Notes: generated by a model from the sequence alone, not told the origin. DNA of 43,484 bases from Hyphomicrobiales bacterium (GCA_021775615.1 JAJFHL010000256.1:1-43484); one strand, 5' to 3'; counted from the first letter of the stretch, positions 25,241-33,749 are shown. Made by a program: numbers and translations.

Positions 25241-25795
25241 ATGAACACATCGCACTCTGCCAGCCTGGAAGAACTCCTGGCGCATAGCGGCCTTGGCGAC
25301 CGCGCGGCATTTAAAATCGTCTATGAGCGGACTTCGGCGAAACTTTTTGGCGTCTGTCTTCGTATCTTGAAAGACAGGCAGGAAGCCGAGGAGGTTTTGC
25401 AGGAGACGTATGTCAAGGTCTGGCACAATGCTGGGCGCTATGTTCAGGCCAAGGCGAGCCCGATTTCATGGCTTGTGGCAATCGCCCGCAACCAGTCGAT
25501 CGACCGTCTGCGGGCGCGCAAGCCGCAGGCCGCCGACCTCGACGAAGCCATGGAGAGGCCGGACGACGGCCCTTCACCGGAAGCGCGGACTGTGGCATCA
25601 GATGAACAGCGCCGACTCACTGCGTGCCTTTCAAGGCTGGAGGCGCCGCATGCCGAAGCTGTCAGGAGCGCCTTCCTTGAAGGCTATACTTATGAGGAAC
25701 TGGCGACGCGAATGGATGTGCCGCTTGGAACGATGAAGAGCTGGATCAGGAGGAGCCTTCTCAAGCTCAAGGACTGTCTCAACACCAGGGTTTAA
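25241..25795 (+). CDS. ECF-type RNA polymerase sigma factor (SigK-like)
   Basis: A 184-residue extracytoplasmic-function sigma factor. Region 2 (about 20-90) shows AEEVLQETYVKVWHNAGRY and WLVAIARNQSIDRLRAR; region 4 (about 128-178) shows EAVRSAFLEGYTYEELATRM and VPLGTMKSWIRRSLLKLKDCL in its helix-turn-helix. The anti-sigma gene follows two bases after its stop. With an RskA-like partner it belongs near the SigK type. Its promoters could not be assigned by eye; the fasciclin, msrB and small peptide genes nearby are candidate targets. Confidence 0.93.
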   Translation: MNTSHSASLEELLAHSGLGDRAAFKIVYERTSAKLFGVCLRILKDRQEAEEVLQETYVKVWHNAGRYVQAKASPISWLVAIARNQSIDRLRARKPQAADLDEAMERPDDGPSPEARTVASDEQRRLTACLSRLEAPHAEAVRSAFLEGYTYEELATRMDVPLGTMKSWIRRSLLKLKDCLNTRV

Positions 25796-25797
25796 GG

Positions 25798-26499
25798 ATG
25801 AGCGACGAACAGCAATCTGCAAACGGATCAGGCGACGACACGCTCGCCGGCGAGTATGTGCTTGGTGTGCTGTCGCCCGAGCGCCGGGCGCTTGCCGCCG
25901 CGCGCTTGCTGTCCGAACCAGAGTTCGCCGCCAGGGTCGCCTTCTGGGAAACAAAGCTCTCGCCGCTCGCCGAGGAGGTGCCGGCAGCCGCCGTCCCGTC
26001 CCGCGTGTGGACTCAAATCGAAAACGACCTCTTTGCTGATTCGTCAGTGAAGGCGGGCTGGTGGTCCAGCCTTGCTTTGTGGCGCTGGATTGCGGCCGGT
26101 TCGTCCCTGGCCGCCGCCGCCAGCCTCGCGGTGCTGCTCACTATCGGCGTGCCGCAGCCACAGACGAATCTGGTCGCCGCCCTGCAGGCCGCCGATGCCG
26201 GCCCGTCTTACATCGCCACGATGGACGCAACTTCGGGCGCGCTTCTGATCTCAGCGGTTACTGCAACGGCAGACTCGGCCCGAGTGCCCGAATTATGGCT
26301 GATTCCTGCCGATGGCGTCCCCCGATCGCTGGGCGTGATTGCCAAAAACGGCGAGACCCGGGTGAGCCTGCCCAAGGGGATGAGAGCACTGGCGGGACCG
26401 GAAGTGACCCTGGCGATCACGCTGGAGCCGCAGGGCGGCGCGCCTGAGGGCAAGCCCACAGGGCCCGTTATCGCCGCTGGAGCGCTGCAGGCGCTGTAG
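25798..26499 (+). CDS. Membrane anti-sigma factor, RskA-like
   Basis: A 233-residue single-pass protein. The cytosolic N-terminus (about 1-90, DDTLAGEYVLGVLSPERRA) would hold the sigma factor, a membrane helix spans about 93-117, and the periplasmic C-terminal part (about 120-233) has the RskA-type beta-rich domain with ELWLIPADGVPRSLGV. There is no HxxxCxxC zinc motif and no Cys at all, so it is not a ChrR/ZAS-type redox sensor. Release of the sigma factor probably depends on regulated proteolysis, as known for RskA. It directly follows and is co-transcribed with the sigma gene. Confidence 0.9.
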   Translation: MSDEQQSANGSGDDTLAGEYVLGVLSPERRALAAARLLSEPEFAARVAFWETKLSPLAEEVPAAAVPSRVWTQIENDLFADSSVKAGWWSSLALWRWIAAGSSLAAAASLAVLLTIGVPQPQTNLVAALQAADAGPSYIATMDATSGALLISAVTATADSARVPELWLIPADGVPRSLGVIAKNGETRVSLPKGMRALAGPEVTLAITLEPQGGAPEGKPTGPVIAAGALQAL

Positions 26500-26529
26500 C
26501 ATTTTTTGCGCAAACCTTGCAAAAATGCC
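26499..26529. terminator. Hairpin after the sigma/anti-sigma operon
   Basis: GCATTTTTTGC at the anti-sigma stop pairs with GCAAAAATGC about ten bases later. It is AT-rich and lacks a clean T-run after the second arm, so it may be a weak terminator or an operator ahead of the small peptide gene. Confidence 0.4.
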
Positions 26530-26608
26530 ACACTCTGAAGGTTGTGCTCAGGGCACGGCTTGCATAAACTCTGCGGCGTAGCACTCACTTGCGGAGGGTA
26601 AAAGGAAT

Positions 26609-26788
26609 ATGAAGAAGACACTAGCAGCTCTGGCAATCGCCGGTTTGGTGATGGCCCCGGTCGTGGCAACTGCGGCGGATATGGATCCGCCCCCGACAAA
26701 AGATCCGGTCAGGACAGTTGGCTGCGGCATCGTAACAATTATCATGCTGCCGATCATCATCCTCGGCGGCGACGGACCTGGCTGTTAA
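26609..26788 (+). CDS. 59-residue exported hydrophobic peptide
   Basis: A short gene with GGAGGG 10 bases before its ATG. The product has a signal peptide (MKKTLAALAIAGLVMAPVVA, cleavage near ATA/AD at about 22-23) and a mature part of about 36 residues: a Pro/Asp-rich start (DMDPPPTKDP), a hydrophobic stretch (about 40-53) and two Cys, at 39 and 59, that could close a disulfide around it. It is followed by a terminator hairpin. It lies 109 bases after the anti-sigma gene. No family is recognised. Regulation by the adjacent sigma factor is a guess. Confidence 0.75.
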   Translation: MKKTLAALAIAGLVMAPVVATAADMDPPPTKDPVRTVGCGIVTIIMLPIIILGGDGPGC

Positions 26789-26848
26789 CAGCACGGTTTG
26801 AATGTTTGGCTGCACATGGCCGTGTCGGCCGTGTGAGCCAGTGGTTTG

Positions 26849-26877
26849 AGGGCCGGCGATTCGTCGGCCCTTTCCTT
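26849..26877 (+). terminator. Rho-independent terminator after the small peptide gene
   Basis: AGGGCCG (26849-26855) pairs with CGGCCCT (26865-26871) around GCGATTCGT, followed by TTCCTTT. The partly repeated GGGCCGGCCC at 26880-26890 is a second short palindrome. Confidence 0.6.
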
Positions 26878-26924
26878 TCGGGCCGGCCCTTTCATTTTGA
26901 GAAGAGCAGGATGTGATGGCGTGC

Positions 26925-28022
26925 TCACGCGTCCGGCATGTGGAAGCCCGGTGTCGACAGCGACAATGCCGTTTCTTCCTCGGTCATCTCTTCGGCAATT
27001 CCTTCAAAGAGCGGTGACGACAGATAACGCTCTCCGGTATCGGGAAGCATGCACAAGATGACCGATCCGGGTTCGGCCTTCTCGGCAATCTGCATGGCAA
27101 CGGCAAATGTCGATCCGCCCGACACCCCGGTGAAGATGCCCTCGTCGCGCGCCAGCCTGGCCGACCACTCGATGCCATCGGGACCGGCCACCGGTAGGAG
27201 TTCGTCGTAATAGTTGTTGTCGATCGCTTCTTGAAGCACCAGCGGAATGAAGTCCGGCGTCCACCCCTGGATGGGATGCGGCTCGAAGGCGGAATGACCT
27301 TCGGCGGGCGAGCCGTCTTCGGTTCTTTTCTGCGCCTCGCCGCTGCCGACGATCTGGGCATTGGCGGGTTCGGAGAGAATGATCTTGGTTTCGGGGCGTT
27401 CCTTGCGCAGCACCCGTGCGACCCCGGTCACGGTGCCGCCGGTGCCGTAGCCGGTCACCCAGTAGTCGAGACGGTCGCCGGCAAAGTCTGCGAGGATCTC
27501 TCGCGCCGTGGTATTCTCGTGGATCTTGGCGTTGACGTCGGTCTCGAACTGCCGGGCGAGAAACCAGCCGTTGGCCTCGGCCAGTTCAACGGCCTTGGAG
27601 TACATGCCGAACCCCTTGGCGGCGCGCGGCGTCAGCACCACCCTGGCGCCGAGAAAACGCATCAGGCGGCGGCGCTCGATGGAAAAACTGTCCGCCATCG
27701 TCACCACCAGCGGATATCCCTTGGCGGCGCAGACCATGGCAAGGCCGATGCCGGTGTTGCCGCTGGTGGCCTCGACCACCGTCTGGCCGGGCTTGAGGGC
27801 GCCGCTGCGCTCGGCCTCCTCGATGATGGAAACGGCAAGGCGGTCCTTGACCGATGCCGCCGGGTTGAAAAACTCCGCCTTCACGTAGAGACGCACATGG
27901 TCCGGCGCCAGGGAGTTGACGCGGATACACGGGGTATCACCGATGGTGTCGAGCACGCTGTCATAGAGCCTGCCGCGGCCGTCGGTGGTGCGCGCGCCGG
28001 TTGAAGCGTCGTTTTGTGTCAT
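26925..28022 (-). CDS. cysK: PLP-dependent cysteine synthase
   Basis: Forms L-cysteine from O-acetylserine and sulfide (O-acetylserine sulfhydrylase). The 365-residue fold-type II enzyme has the PLP lysine Lys59 in NPAASVKDRLA, the substrate loop TSGNTG at 86-91, and the phosphate-binding GTGGT near 195. An N-terminal extension of about 20 residues and a C-terminal tail after LPDTGERYLSSPLFE make it longer than E. coli CysK (about 320). HPIQGWTPDFIP is a typical OASS segment. Paralogues of this length may act on other substrates such as O-phosphoserine. It stands alone, convergent with the small peptide gene. Confidence 0.88.
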   Translation of the reverse strand: MTQNDASTGARTTDGRGRLYDSVLDTIGDTPCIRVNSLAPDHVRLYVKAEFFNPAASVKDRLAVSIIEEAERSGALKPGQTVVEATSGNTGIGLAMVCAAKGYPLVVTMADSFSIERRRLMRFLGARVVLTPRAAKGFGMYSKAVELAEANGWFLARQFETDVNAKIHENTTAREILADFAGDRLDYWVTGYGTGGTVTGVARVLRKERPETKIILSEPANAQIVGSGEAQKRTEDGSPAEGHSAFEPHPIQGWTPDFIPLVLQEAIDNNYYDELLPVAGPDGIEWSARLARDEGIFTGVSGGSTFAVAMQIAEKAEPGSVILCMLPDTGERYLSSPLFEGIAEEMTEEETALSLSTPGFHMPDA

Positions 28023-28119
28023 GACAGTCTCCCTGGAGTGATGTTGTACCTATCGAACGGCGAGGCTCCACCGGAACGTTTCAGCTCAGTCCGGCTTTCT
28101 TCACGCCTTCGATGTAGGT

Positions 28120-28456
28120 TCAGATTTGATCTGATTGCTTTAGATAGAACAAGTGCTTCCTTGCAAAGTCTAAAGAGAATTCCGGCTTGTTTTGCATCAG
28201 ATCACTAACCGCATCCGCCGTCTGCTCCGCGTCGCCGATGTGGCTCAGGGCGAAGCGCCTTGTGCATGTTGCGCAGGCCGGCCACCGGATTGGCGAAGAA
28301 CATCGTGCCGAAGCGCGCGAACACAAAATCGAACGCGCCGTTCGGCAAGGCAACCTCGGCATCTCCGCGCATCAACGTGTTGCTGTTCAGGCCGACGGCG
28401 TCCACGTCCCTTTGTGCATGTTCGAGAAAGGCGTGATGATCGCCGATGAACCGGTA
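28120..28456 (-). pseudogene. Remnant of a class I SAM-dependent methyltransferase
   Basis: In one minus frame the stretch 28456 to about 28250 reads FIGDHHAFLEHAQRD, DAVGLNSNTLMRGDAEVALP and FARFGTMFFANPVAGLRNMH, which is the middle of a UbiE-like methyltransferase, bounded upstream by a stop at 28457-28459. After LRP the reading shifts to another frame that carries a short C-terminal piece (HIGDAEQTADAVSDLM, PEFSLDFARKHLFYL) ending at 28120. The SAM-binding N-terminus and the part between the two pieces are missing. The surrounding 28023-28529 holds nothing else apart from short dyads at 28451-28473 and 28499-28522. Confidence 0.75.
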
Positions 28457-28529
28457 TCAACGGTTACCGGTCTCTGGACCCGGAACCACCTGAACACCCG
28501 CGGCGCGCCGGATGGCGCCGCGAAAACCG

Positions 28530-30296
28530 CTATGCGGCGCGGACACCTTCGAGGAAGCCGTCAATCTGCTGTCGCAGGGTTTCGGATTGTTGCGTCAGAT
28601 TCTGGGCCGCTTCCATTACGAAATTCGCAGACTGACCGGTGCTGGCCGCCGCCTCATTCACCCCGCCGATGTTTGACGTGATTTCCTGTGCGCCGGCTGC
28701 GGCCTGCTGGACATTCTGAGAGATTTCCTGCGTTGCCGCATTCTGCTCTTCAATGGCGCTGGCGATCGTCCCGATGACCTCGTCGACCTGGTTGATTGTC
28801 TGGACGATTTCTTCGATCGCCGAAGCAGTCCCGGTCGTCATGGCCTGCATGCCTTCGATCTGCGCACTGATGTCGTCTGTGGCCTTGGCGGTCTGACTGG
28901 CCAACGATTTCACCTCGTTGGCGACCACGGCAAACCCTTTACCTGATTCTCCCGCACGAGCCGCCTCGATCGTGGCATTGAGTGCCAGAAGGTTTGTCTG
29001 TTCTGCGATATCCGAGATGAGATTGACGACCTCGCCGATCTTTTGCGAGTTCTCGACCAACTGCCCGACCTGCGACTTGGCGCCTTCCGCATTCTCCACC
29101 GCAAGACGCGACATTTTCGACGATTCAACCGTCTGGCGCCCAATTTCCTGAACGGACGCGGTCAGCTCTTCGGTTGCGGCAGCGACCGACTGGATATTCT
29201 GGTTCGACTCCTGCGAGGCCCCGAGTATGACCGAACTCTGCGCCTCGGTTTCTTCCGACGCCGCCGACATGGTCGTTGCCGTGTCGTTCAGAGTTTGCGT
29301 CGCACCGGTAATTGTCGTCAGGGCTTCCGTCACCTGACTGTCGAAGTCCTTGTTGAGCTGCTCAATTTTTGCGGCCCGCCTGGCGTCCGCTTTTTGCTGT
29401 TCGCTCGTCTGCGCAGTCAAAGCTTCATTCTCTTTCAGTTTGAGCCTGAAAGTCTCGAGCCCTTCCATAATCTTACCGATCTCATCGTGATGTTCCGCCT
29501 TCACTGCAACATCGGTTTGTCCTGATGTCAGCGCGGAAACGGCGGTCACCACATTGTTCAATGGGACAGTGAGAAATCTGGCGATGACAAACCAGGAGGC
29601 GACGGAAACAAACAGTACAGTTATGGCTGATGTGATCATGAGCCAGAGCAGAGCCGATTTTTCGTGCTCTTCCGCGGTCTTGGCGGCTTGGGCGGTAAAT
29701 GCGGAGATTTCGCTGGCCAGTTCCTCGAGCTCATGATCGAGTTTTTCGGCCTCGGCGTCGACCTTGTTGCCCAGTTGAATTCCTTCAGCGACGTTGCCGG
29801 CGGCAAACAATGCGATCACCTCATCAACATGTTTGCTGAAGGTCTTGTGCTCATGCTCAATCGCGGTAAGCGCCTCGAGAATATGTTTGAATTCTTTCAG
29901 TTCGGCGTCTGTATGCGCGTGCTCGACCGCACCTTTCGCCAATTCTTCGCCCTGAAGAATCTCTTCGTTGACCACGGCGTCGTATTTTTTGAACTTCTGC
30001 ACCGCCTTTTCGTATGCCTTTTTCGCACTCGGATTGGTGTCGGCTTCGAGGGCCGCGCGCAACATGCGCTCGAACTGGATCGTTTGCTCCAACTGATGAG
30101 TGGCGATTTGCGAGACATTTCGAGTCAGCGGCATGTCCTGCTCGGCAATCGTCGCGAGCTCGCGGCCGATCTTGTCCATCTGAACGATTGCGAAGACGGA
30201 AACAGCGATCAGCATTGCAATGCAGAAACCGACGGTTCCGAGGACCTTCGCTCTTACGCTGGTGTTTGAGACGATGTTCAGTGAGAGGCGTGGCAT
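28530..30296 (-). CDS. Methyl-accepting chemotaxis protein
   Basis: A 588-residue transmembrane chemoreceptor. Membrane helices lie at about 18-39 and 215-239, enclosing a mostly helical periplasmic sensor domain of about 175 residues (four-helix-bundle type). A HAMP segment follows (about 240-293) and then the signalling domain (about 330-575) with the conserved hairpin tip [20 protein letters not shown] at 430-449. The C-terminus (FLEGVRAA) lacks a CheR-tethering pentapeptide. No other chemotaxis gene is in the window, so it is an orphan receptor. The ligand is unknown. Confidence 0.94.
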   Translation of the reverse strand: MPRLSLNIVSNTSVRAKVLGTVGFCIAMLIAVSVFAIVQMDKIGRELATIAEQDMPLTRNVSQIATHQLEQTIQFERMLRAALEADTNPSAKKAYEKAVQKFKKYDAVVNEEILQGEELAKGAVEHAHTDAELKEFKHILEALTAIEHEHKTFSKHVDEVIALFAAGNVAEGIQLGNKVDAEAEKLDHELEELASEISAFTAQAAKTAEEHEKSALLWLMITSAITVLFVSVASWFVIARFLTVPLNNVVTAVSALTSGQTDVAVKAEHHDEIGKIMEGLETFRLKLKENEALTAQTSEQQKADARRAAKIEQLNKDFDSQVTEALTTITGATQTLNDTATTMSAASEETEAQSSVILGASQESNQNIQSVAAATEELTASVQEIGRQTVESSKMSRLAVENAEGAKSQVGQLVENSQKIGEVVNLISDIAEQTNLLALNATIEAARAGESGKGFAVVANEVKSLASQTAKATDDISAQIEGMQAMTTGTASAIEEIVQTINQVDEVIGTIASAIEEQNAATQEISQNVQQAAAGAQEITSNIGGVNEAAASTGQSANFVMEAAQNLTQQSETLRQQIDGFLEGVRAA

Positions 30297-30510
30297 GACT
30301 GTCTCCAGGCACTAGTTAGGTAACCAAACTACCTTTTAACGAATGACTCACCTTTAGTTAATTTCGGGTGAATCGGCGGAAACTGTTTCGAACACAAATG
30401 ATTAACTGATGCAGAGGGCAGCAGAGAATTTTGCATCCGATTCGGCTCAGCGCTCGTTCCTACCAATACCTCCACTCAGGGAGGCAGATACAACCCCAAG
30501 GAACGAACCA

Positions 30511-31092
30511 ATGATCAAATCCATCCTGCGTGCCGCAATGACCACAACCGCCGTCGCCATGATCGGCGTCGGATCGCTCGGCCTTGCCGCCACAACCGTT
30601 TCCGCCGAACAGACCGTTACGGTCGGCGGCGCACCCATGTACCCGTCCAAGAACATCGTCGAGAACGCCGTCAACTCCAAGGACCACACCACGCTGGTGG
30701 CCGCGGTCAAGGCGGCCGACCTGGTCGACACCTTGATGAGCGACGGGCCGTTCACGGTCTTCGCCCCGGTCAACGACGCCTTCGCCGCCCTTCCGGACGG
30801 CACGGTCGAAACCCTGCTCAAGCCCGAGAACAAGGGCCAGTTGACCAAGGTCCTCACCTATCACGTGGTGCCCGGCAAGCTGTCCGGCGCCGACCTCATG
30901 GCCAAAGTCAAGGCGATGGGCGGCTACCACAACCTGAAGACCGCCAGCGGCGACGTGATCACCGCGAAGGTCCAGGGCGGCGAGCTTTGGATCTTCGACG
31001 AGAACGGCGGCGCCGCCAAGGTGACCATTGCCGACGTCAACCAGTCGAACGGCGTGATCCACGTGGTCAACAAGGTCCTCCTGCCGAAGTAA
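30511..31092 (+). CDS. Secreted fasciclin-domain protein
   Basis: A 193-residue protein with a signal peptide (about 1-32, cleavage near VSA/EQ) and one FAS1 domain (about 50-193). FAS1 hallmarks are DGPFTVFAPVNDAFAALP (H1 box), LTKVLTYHVVPGKLS (YH motif) and GVIHVVNKVLLPK (H2 box). AAGGA precedes the ATG at 30511. Such proteins act in adhesion or at the envelope. In mycobacteria FAS1 proteins MPT70/MPT83 are controlled by SigK/RskA, and a SigK-like pair lies 4 kb upstream here. It is divergent from the chemoreceptor gene. Confidence 0.92.
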   Translation: MIKSILRAAMTTTAVAMIGVGSLGLAATTVSAEQTVTVGGAPMYPSKNIVENAVNSKDHTTLVAAVKAADLVDTLMSDGPFTVFAPVNDAFAALPDGTVETLLKPENKGQLTKVLTYHVVPGKLSGADLMAKVKAMGGYHNLKTASGDVITAKVQGGELWIFDENGGAAKVTIADVNQSNGVIHVVNKVLLPK

Positions 31093-31171
31093 GCTCTCCG
31101 GCGGCCGGCGCGAACCAGTGCAGCGCCGGTGCCGGCCATCCCGAAGCGCTCACCTGAAGGCGCGCAGGGAG

Positions 31172-31215
31172 CGGCCCAACCGTCCAAGTATTTTTACCCC
31201 GTGACGGTTGGGCCG
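31172..31215. repeat. 13-bp perfect inverted repeat between the fasciclin and msrB genes
   Basis: CGGCCCAACCGTC (31172-31184) and GACGGTTGGGCCG (31203-31215) enclose an 18-base loop containing TTTTT. It starts 80 bases after the fasciclin stop and ends 39 bases before the msrB start. It may end the fasciclin transcript or form a stable 5' leader hairpin of msrB. Confidence 0.75.
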
Positions 31216-31254
31216 ATCTATAACGGCCCCAACACCAGACCAGGAATGAAGACA

Positions 31255-31752
31255 ATGAACAGACGCAGAATGTTGCTTGCCGGTGTTGCCGTAACCGGGC
31301 TTGCCGCCCTGACCGGCACCGCCACACTGTTTCGTCGCAGTACCGCATCCGGTGCGGCGGAAAGCTTCGAAATCGTCAAAACCGATGCGGAATGGAAGGC
31401 GCAGCTCTCGGCGAACCGGTATGCGGTGCTGCGCGGCGCCGGCACCGAACGGGCCGGATCCAGCCCGCTGCTCGAAGAGAAACGCACCGGCACCTACCAC
31501 TGTGCCGGATGCGAGCTTCCCGCCTATTCTTCGGCGGACAAGTATGACAGCGGAACCGGCTGGCCCAGCTTCACCAAACCCATCGAAGCGGCCGTCGCAA
31601 CCAAGCCCGACCCGCAGGTCTTTGCAAACCTTACCGAAGTCCACTGCCGTCGCTGCGGCGGCCATTTCGGCCACATCTTCGATGACGGGCCGAAGCCTCT
31701 CGGCAAACGCCACTGCATCAATGGCCTGTCGCTGAAGTTCGTCGCGGCGTGA
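31255..31752 (+). CDS. msrB: Exported peptide-methionine (R)-S-oxide reductase
   Basis: Reduces the R-diastereomer of methionine sulfoxide in oxidised proteins. The 165-residue protein begins NRRRMLLAGVAVTGLAAL, a Tat-like signal, so it should act in the periplasm. The MsrB domain (about 38-165) has zinc CxxC pairs Cys83/Cys86 and Cys131/Cys134, the stretch GTGWPSFTKPI, and the catalytic Cys154 in RHCINGLSLKF. There is no second resolving Cys in the usual place apart from the zinc ligands. AGGA nine bases before the ATG at 31255 supports the start. Its neighbour, the fasciclin protein, is also exported. Confidence 0.93.
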   Translation: MNRRRMLLAGVAVTGLAALTGTATLFRRSTASGAAESFEIVKTDAEWKAQLSANRYAVLRGAGTERAGSSPLLEEKRTGTYHCAGCELPAYSSADKYDSGTGWPSFTKPIEAAVATKPDPQVFANLTEVHCRRCGGHFGHIFDDGPKPLGKRHCINGLSLKFVAA

Positions 31753-31774
31753 CCGGACGGGCCGCACGATCCAA

Positions 31775-31804
31775 CCGTCATTCCCCCGCAAGCGGGAATG
31801 ACGG
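31775..31804. repeat. REP-like palindrome
   Basis: CCGTCATTCCC and GGGAATGACGG form an 11-bp perfect stem around CCGCAAGC. This is the widespread proteobacterial intergenic palindrome whose translation gives the familiar RHSRLRGND in spurious ORFs. It lies between the convergent msrB and LysR genes and may act as a bidirectional terminator. Confidence 0.75.
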
Positions 31805-31825
31805 CTCTTCGGAACGGCCAGGCCC

Positions 31826-32716
31826 TTAGCGAAACTGCGCGCTGGCCTCAAGCAGCCAGGCGCGGAACTGCTGCGCGGCGGGCGACTGGGCGCCGAAGGA
31901 GCGCGAGACCAGGTAGTAGGCCTGCGAGCCGCTCACCCCGACCTCGCCGAGACACCGTTCAAGCCCATACGCACTGACCCGGCCATCGGTTGCCGGCGCC
32001 CGCGCCAGGGCGATGCCATACCCGGTGGATGCCATGGTCATGGCGATCTCGCTTGAATCGACAAAGCAGAACCTGGCCTCACTCATTTCGAACCCCGGCA
32101 GGCCTGCAAACAGTTGCAGCCAGCTGGTGCGGTGGGTGGAGATTTCAATGAGCCGGTGCCCCAGAAGATCGTCCGGGGTCCTTATCGCCGCGGCGATCTC
32201 GGGCGTCGCCACCGGGTAGAGGGTCTCTCCGAACAACAGGTCGGCGTCGCCCCAGGCCCTCGGCGCTCCGCCGAAGGCGATGTGAAGATCAGGCCCCTCG
32301 CGGCTGAAATCGGATTCGCGGTATTCGCCCATAATGTGCAGCTGGATGTCGGGATGCGCCGCCTCGAAGGCGTCAAGGCGTGGCACCAGCCAGCCTGTTG
32401 CGAAGATCAGGGTCGCCAGCACCGTCACCGATGCGCCCTGGGCATGGCCGAACAGCGACGCCGCGGTGGTTTCAACCGACATCAGCGATTGCCGGACCGC
32501 CGGCAGGAACGAGGCGCCCGCATCGGTTAGCGTGACATTCCTCGGCCCTCGGTCGAACAGCGCGGTCTTCAGATGCTGCTCAAGCGCCTTGATCTGCTGG
32601 CTGACGGCCGGCGGGCTCATGTTCAGGATGCGCGCCGCATCGGAAAAACTCTCGCTGCGGGCCGCCGCCTCGAACACGCGCAACCAGTTGAGGGATGGAA
32701 TCTGACGGTAGGGCAT
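31826..32716 (-). CDS. LysR-family regulator, GcvA-like
   Basis: A 296-residue regulator. The opening PYRQIPSLNWLRVFEAAARS with SFSDAARILNMSPPAVSQQI is the helix-turn-helix of the GcvA-like branch, and the rest is the effector-binding domain. The ATG at 32716 gives the standard N-terminus; the longer frame to 32794 adds untypical residues. It is divergent from the dioxygenase gene at 32854, which is its likely target, with a candidate operator between the two. Confidence 0.92.
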   Translation of the reverse strand: MPYRQIPSLNWLRVFEAAARSESFSDAARILNMSPPAVSQQIKALEQHLKTALFDRGPRNVTLTDAGASFLPAVRQSLMSVETTAASLFGHAQGASVTVLATLIFATGWLVPRLDAFEAAHPDIQLHIMGEYRESDFSREGPDLHIAFGGAPRAWGDADLLFGETLYPVATPEIAAAIRTPDDLLGHRLIEISTHRTSWLQLFAGLPGFEMSEARFCFVDSSEIAMTMASTGYGIALARAPATDGRVSAYGLERCLGEVGVSGSQAYYLVSRSFGAQSPAAQQFRAWLLEASAQFR

Positions 32717-32751
32717 CGGTTCACCGGTCGAAATGCAGCGGTCTGCTCCGC

Positions 32752-32774
32752 AGTTTAAGCATAAGCTGAACTTA
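32752..32774. promoter_or_regulatory. Candidate LysR operator
   Basis: An imperfect dyad (AGTTTAAGC, ATAA, GCTGAACTT) lies 36 bases upstream of the LysR start, in the 137-base region between it and the dioxygenase gene. It fits a T-N11-A LysR box. Inferred from symmetry and position. Confidence 0.4.
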
Positions 32775-32853
32775 ACGATGGCCGCAAGAGACACAGTTTG
32801 ACCGGCACTGGGCGTTGATTTTGAATGAAGGGCTCAACAGCGGAGATCGCCCG

Positions 32854-33711
32854 ATGCGCGCAACCCAGATTGAACAACCGATCGGTACGGTCGATGCTGC
32901 CCGGTATCGTGAAGACGGATATCTCTTCCCGGTCGATGTGATGGACGCCCGTGAGGCGGCGTCGTACCGGAGTGAACTCGAAACCCTCGAACAACGCCTC
33001 GGCGACAGCAAGGTGGGCAACAAGGCGCAACTCAACTTTCCGCAGGTCATCTTCCGGTTCGCCAATGAGATCGTCCGCCAGCCACGTATTCTCGATGTGG
33101 TCGAAAGCATTCTCGGGCCCGACATTCTGGTGTGGGGCGGCACCTTCTTTACCAAGGAACCGCATACCGAAAGCTATGTGAGCTGGCATCAAGACATGCG
33201 CTACTGGGGGCTCGACGACGAAGAAGGGCAGGTCAGCGCCTGGCTCGCGCTTTCGCCGGTGACCATGGCCAACGGTTGCATGCGCTTCGTGCCCGGCTCC
33301 CACAGGGGCGAAATGGTCGAACACAAAGACACGTTCGCGACGGACAATTTCCTGACCCGCGGCCAGGAAGCGGCGGTCGACATCGATGAAGACGCCCTCG
33401 TTCATGTGGAACTCGAGCCGGGCCAGGCGTCGTTCCATCACGGCAGGCTGCTGCATGCATCCGGCCCCAACCGGTCCGACGAGAGACGGATCGGCTTTGC
33501 CATCAACTATATCGCGCCACATGTGCGCCAGACGGTGGCAAAGGAAGACTTCGCTATGCTGGTGCGCGGCGAAGACCGCTACGGGCATTTCCACCATGTG
33601 CCGCCGCCCGAGACGGATCTGGCGGACGCCGCCATGGCCTGGCACAACCGTATTCTTACTTCGCAGAACGAAGCGATCTACGATGGCGTCGATGCCGGTG
33701 CGGCAGTATAA
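32854..33711 (+). CDS. Phytanoyl-CoA dioxygenase-family Fe(II)/2-oxoglutarate oxygenase
   Basis: A 285-residue non-haem iron oxygenase. The iron facial triad is visible as His112 and Asp114 in SWHQDMRYWG, with the distal His most likely His201 in LLHASGPN, followed by Arg211 or Arg212 that would bind 2-oxoglutarate. GCMRFVPGSHRGE is another family mark. The start at 32854 has GGAG eight bases upstream; the TTG at 32815 is less likely. Bacterial members hydroxylate diverse small molecules such as ectoine, phosphonates and halogenated natural products. The substrate is not evident. It is probably controlled by the divergent LysR. Confidence 0.9.
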   Translation: MRATQIEQPIGTVDAARYREDGYLFPVDVMDAREAASYRSELETLEQRLGDSKVGNKAQLNFPQVIFRFANEIVRQPRILDVVESILGPDILVWGGTFFTKEPHTESYVSWHQDMRYWGLDDEEGQVSAWLALSPVTMANGCMRFVPGSHRGEMVEHKDTFATDNFLTRGQEAAVDIDEDALVHVELEPGQASFHHGRLLHASGPNRSDERRIGFAINYIAPHVRQTVAKEDFAMLVRGEDRYGHFHHVPPPETDLADAAMAWHNRILTSQNEAIYDGVDAGAAV

Positions 33712-33749
33712 TTGACGAGCCGGACGGCACAGCGGGCCGACCTGCCGTT

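Noticed and set aside
28499-28522. 8-bp perfect GC-rich hairpin after the chemoreceptor gene
   Set aside because: The stem is perfect (CGCGGCGC/GCGCCGCG), but neither strand has a following T-run, so I did not call it a terminator.
31150-31851. 233-codon open frame on the minus strand opposite msrB
   Set aside because: Its start contains RHSRLRGND, the translation of a REP-like palindrome, and the rest is antisense to msrB.
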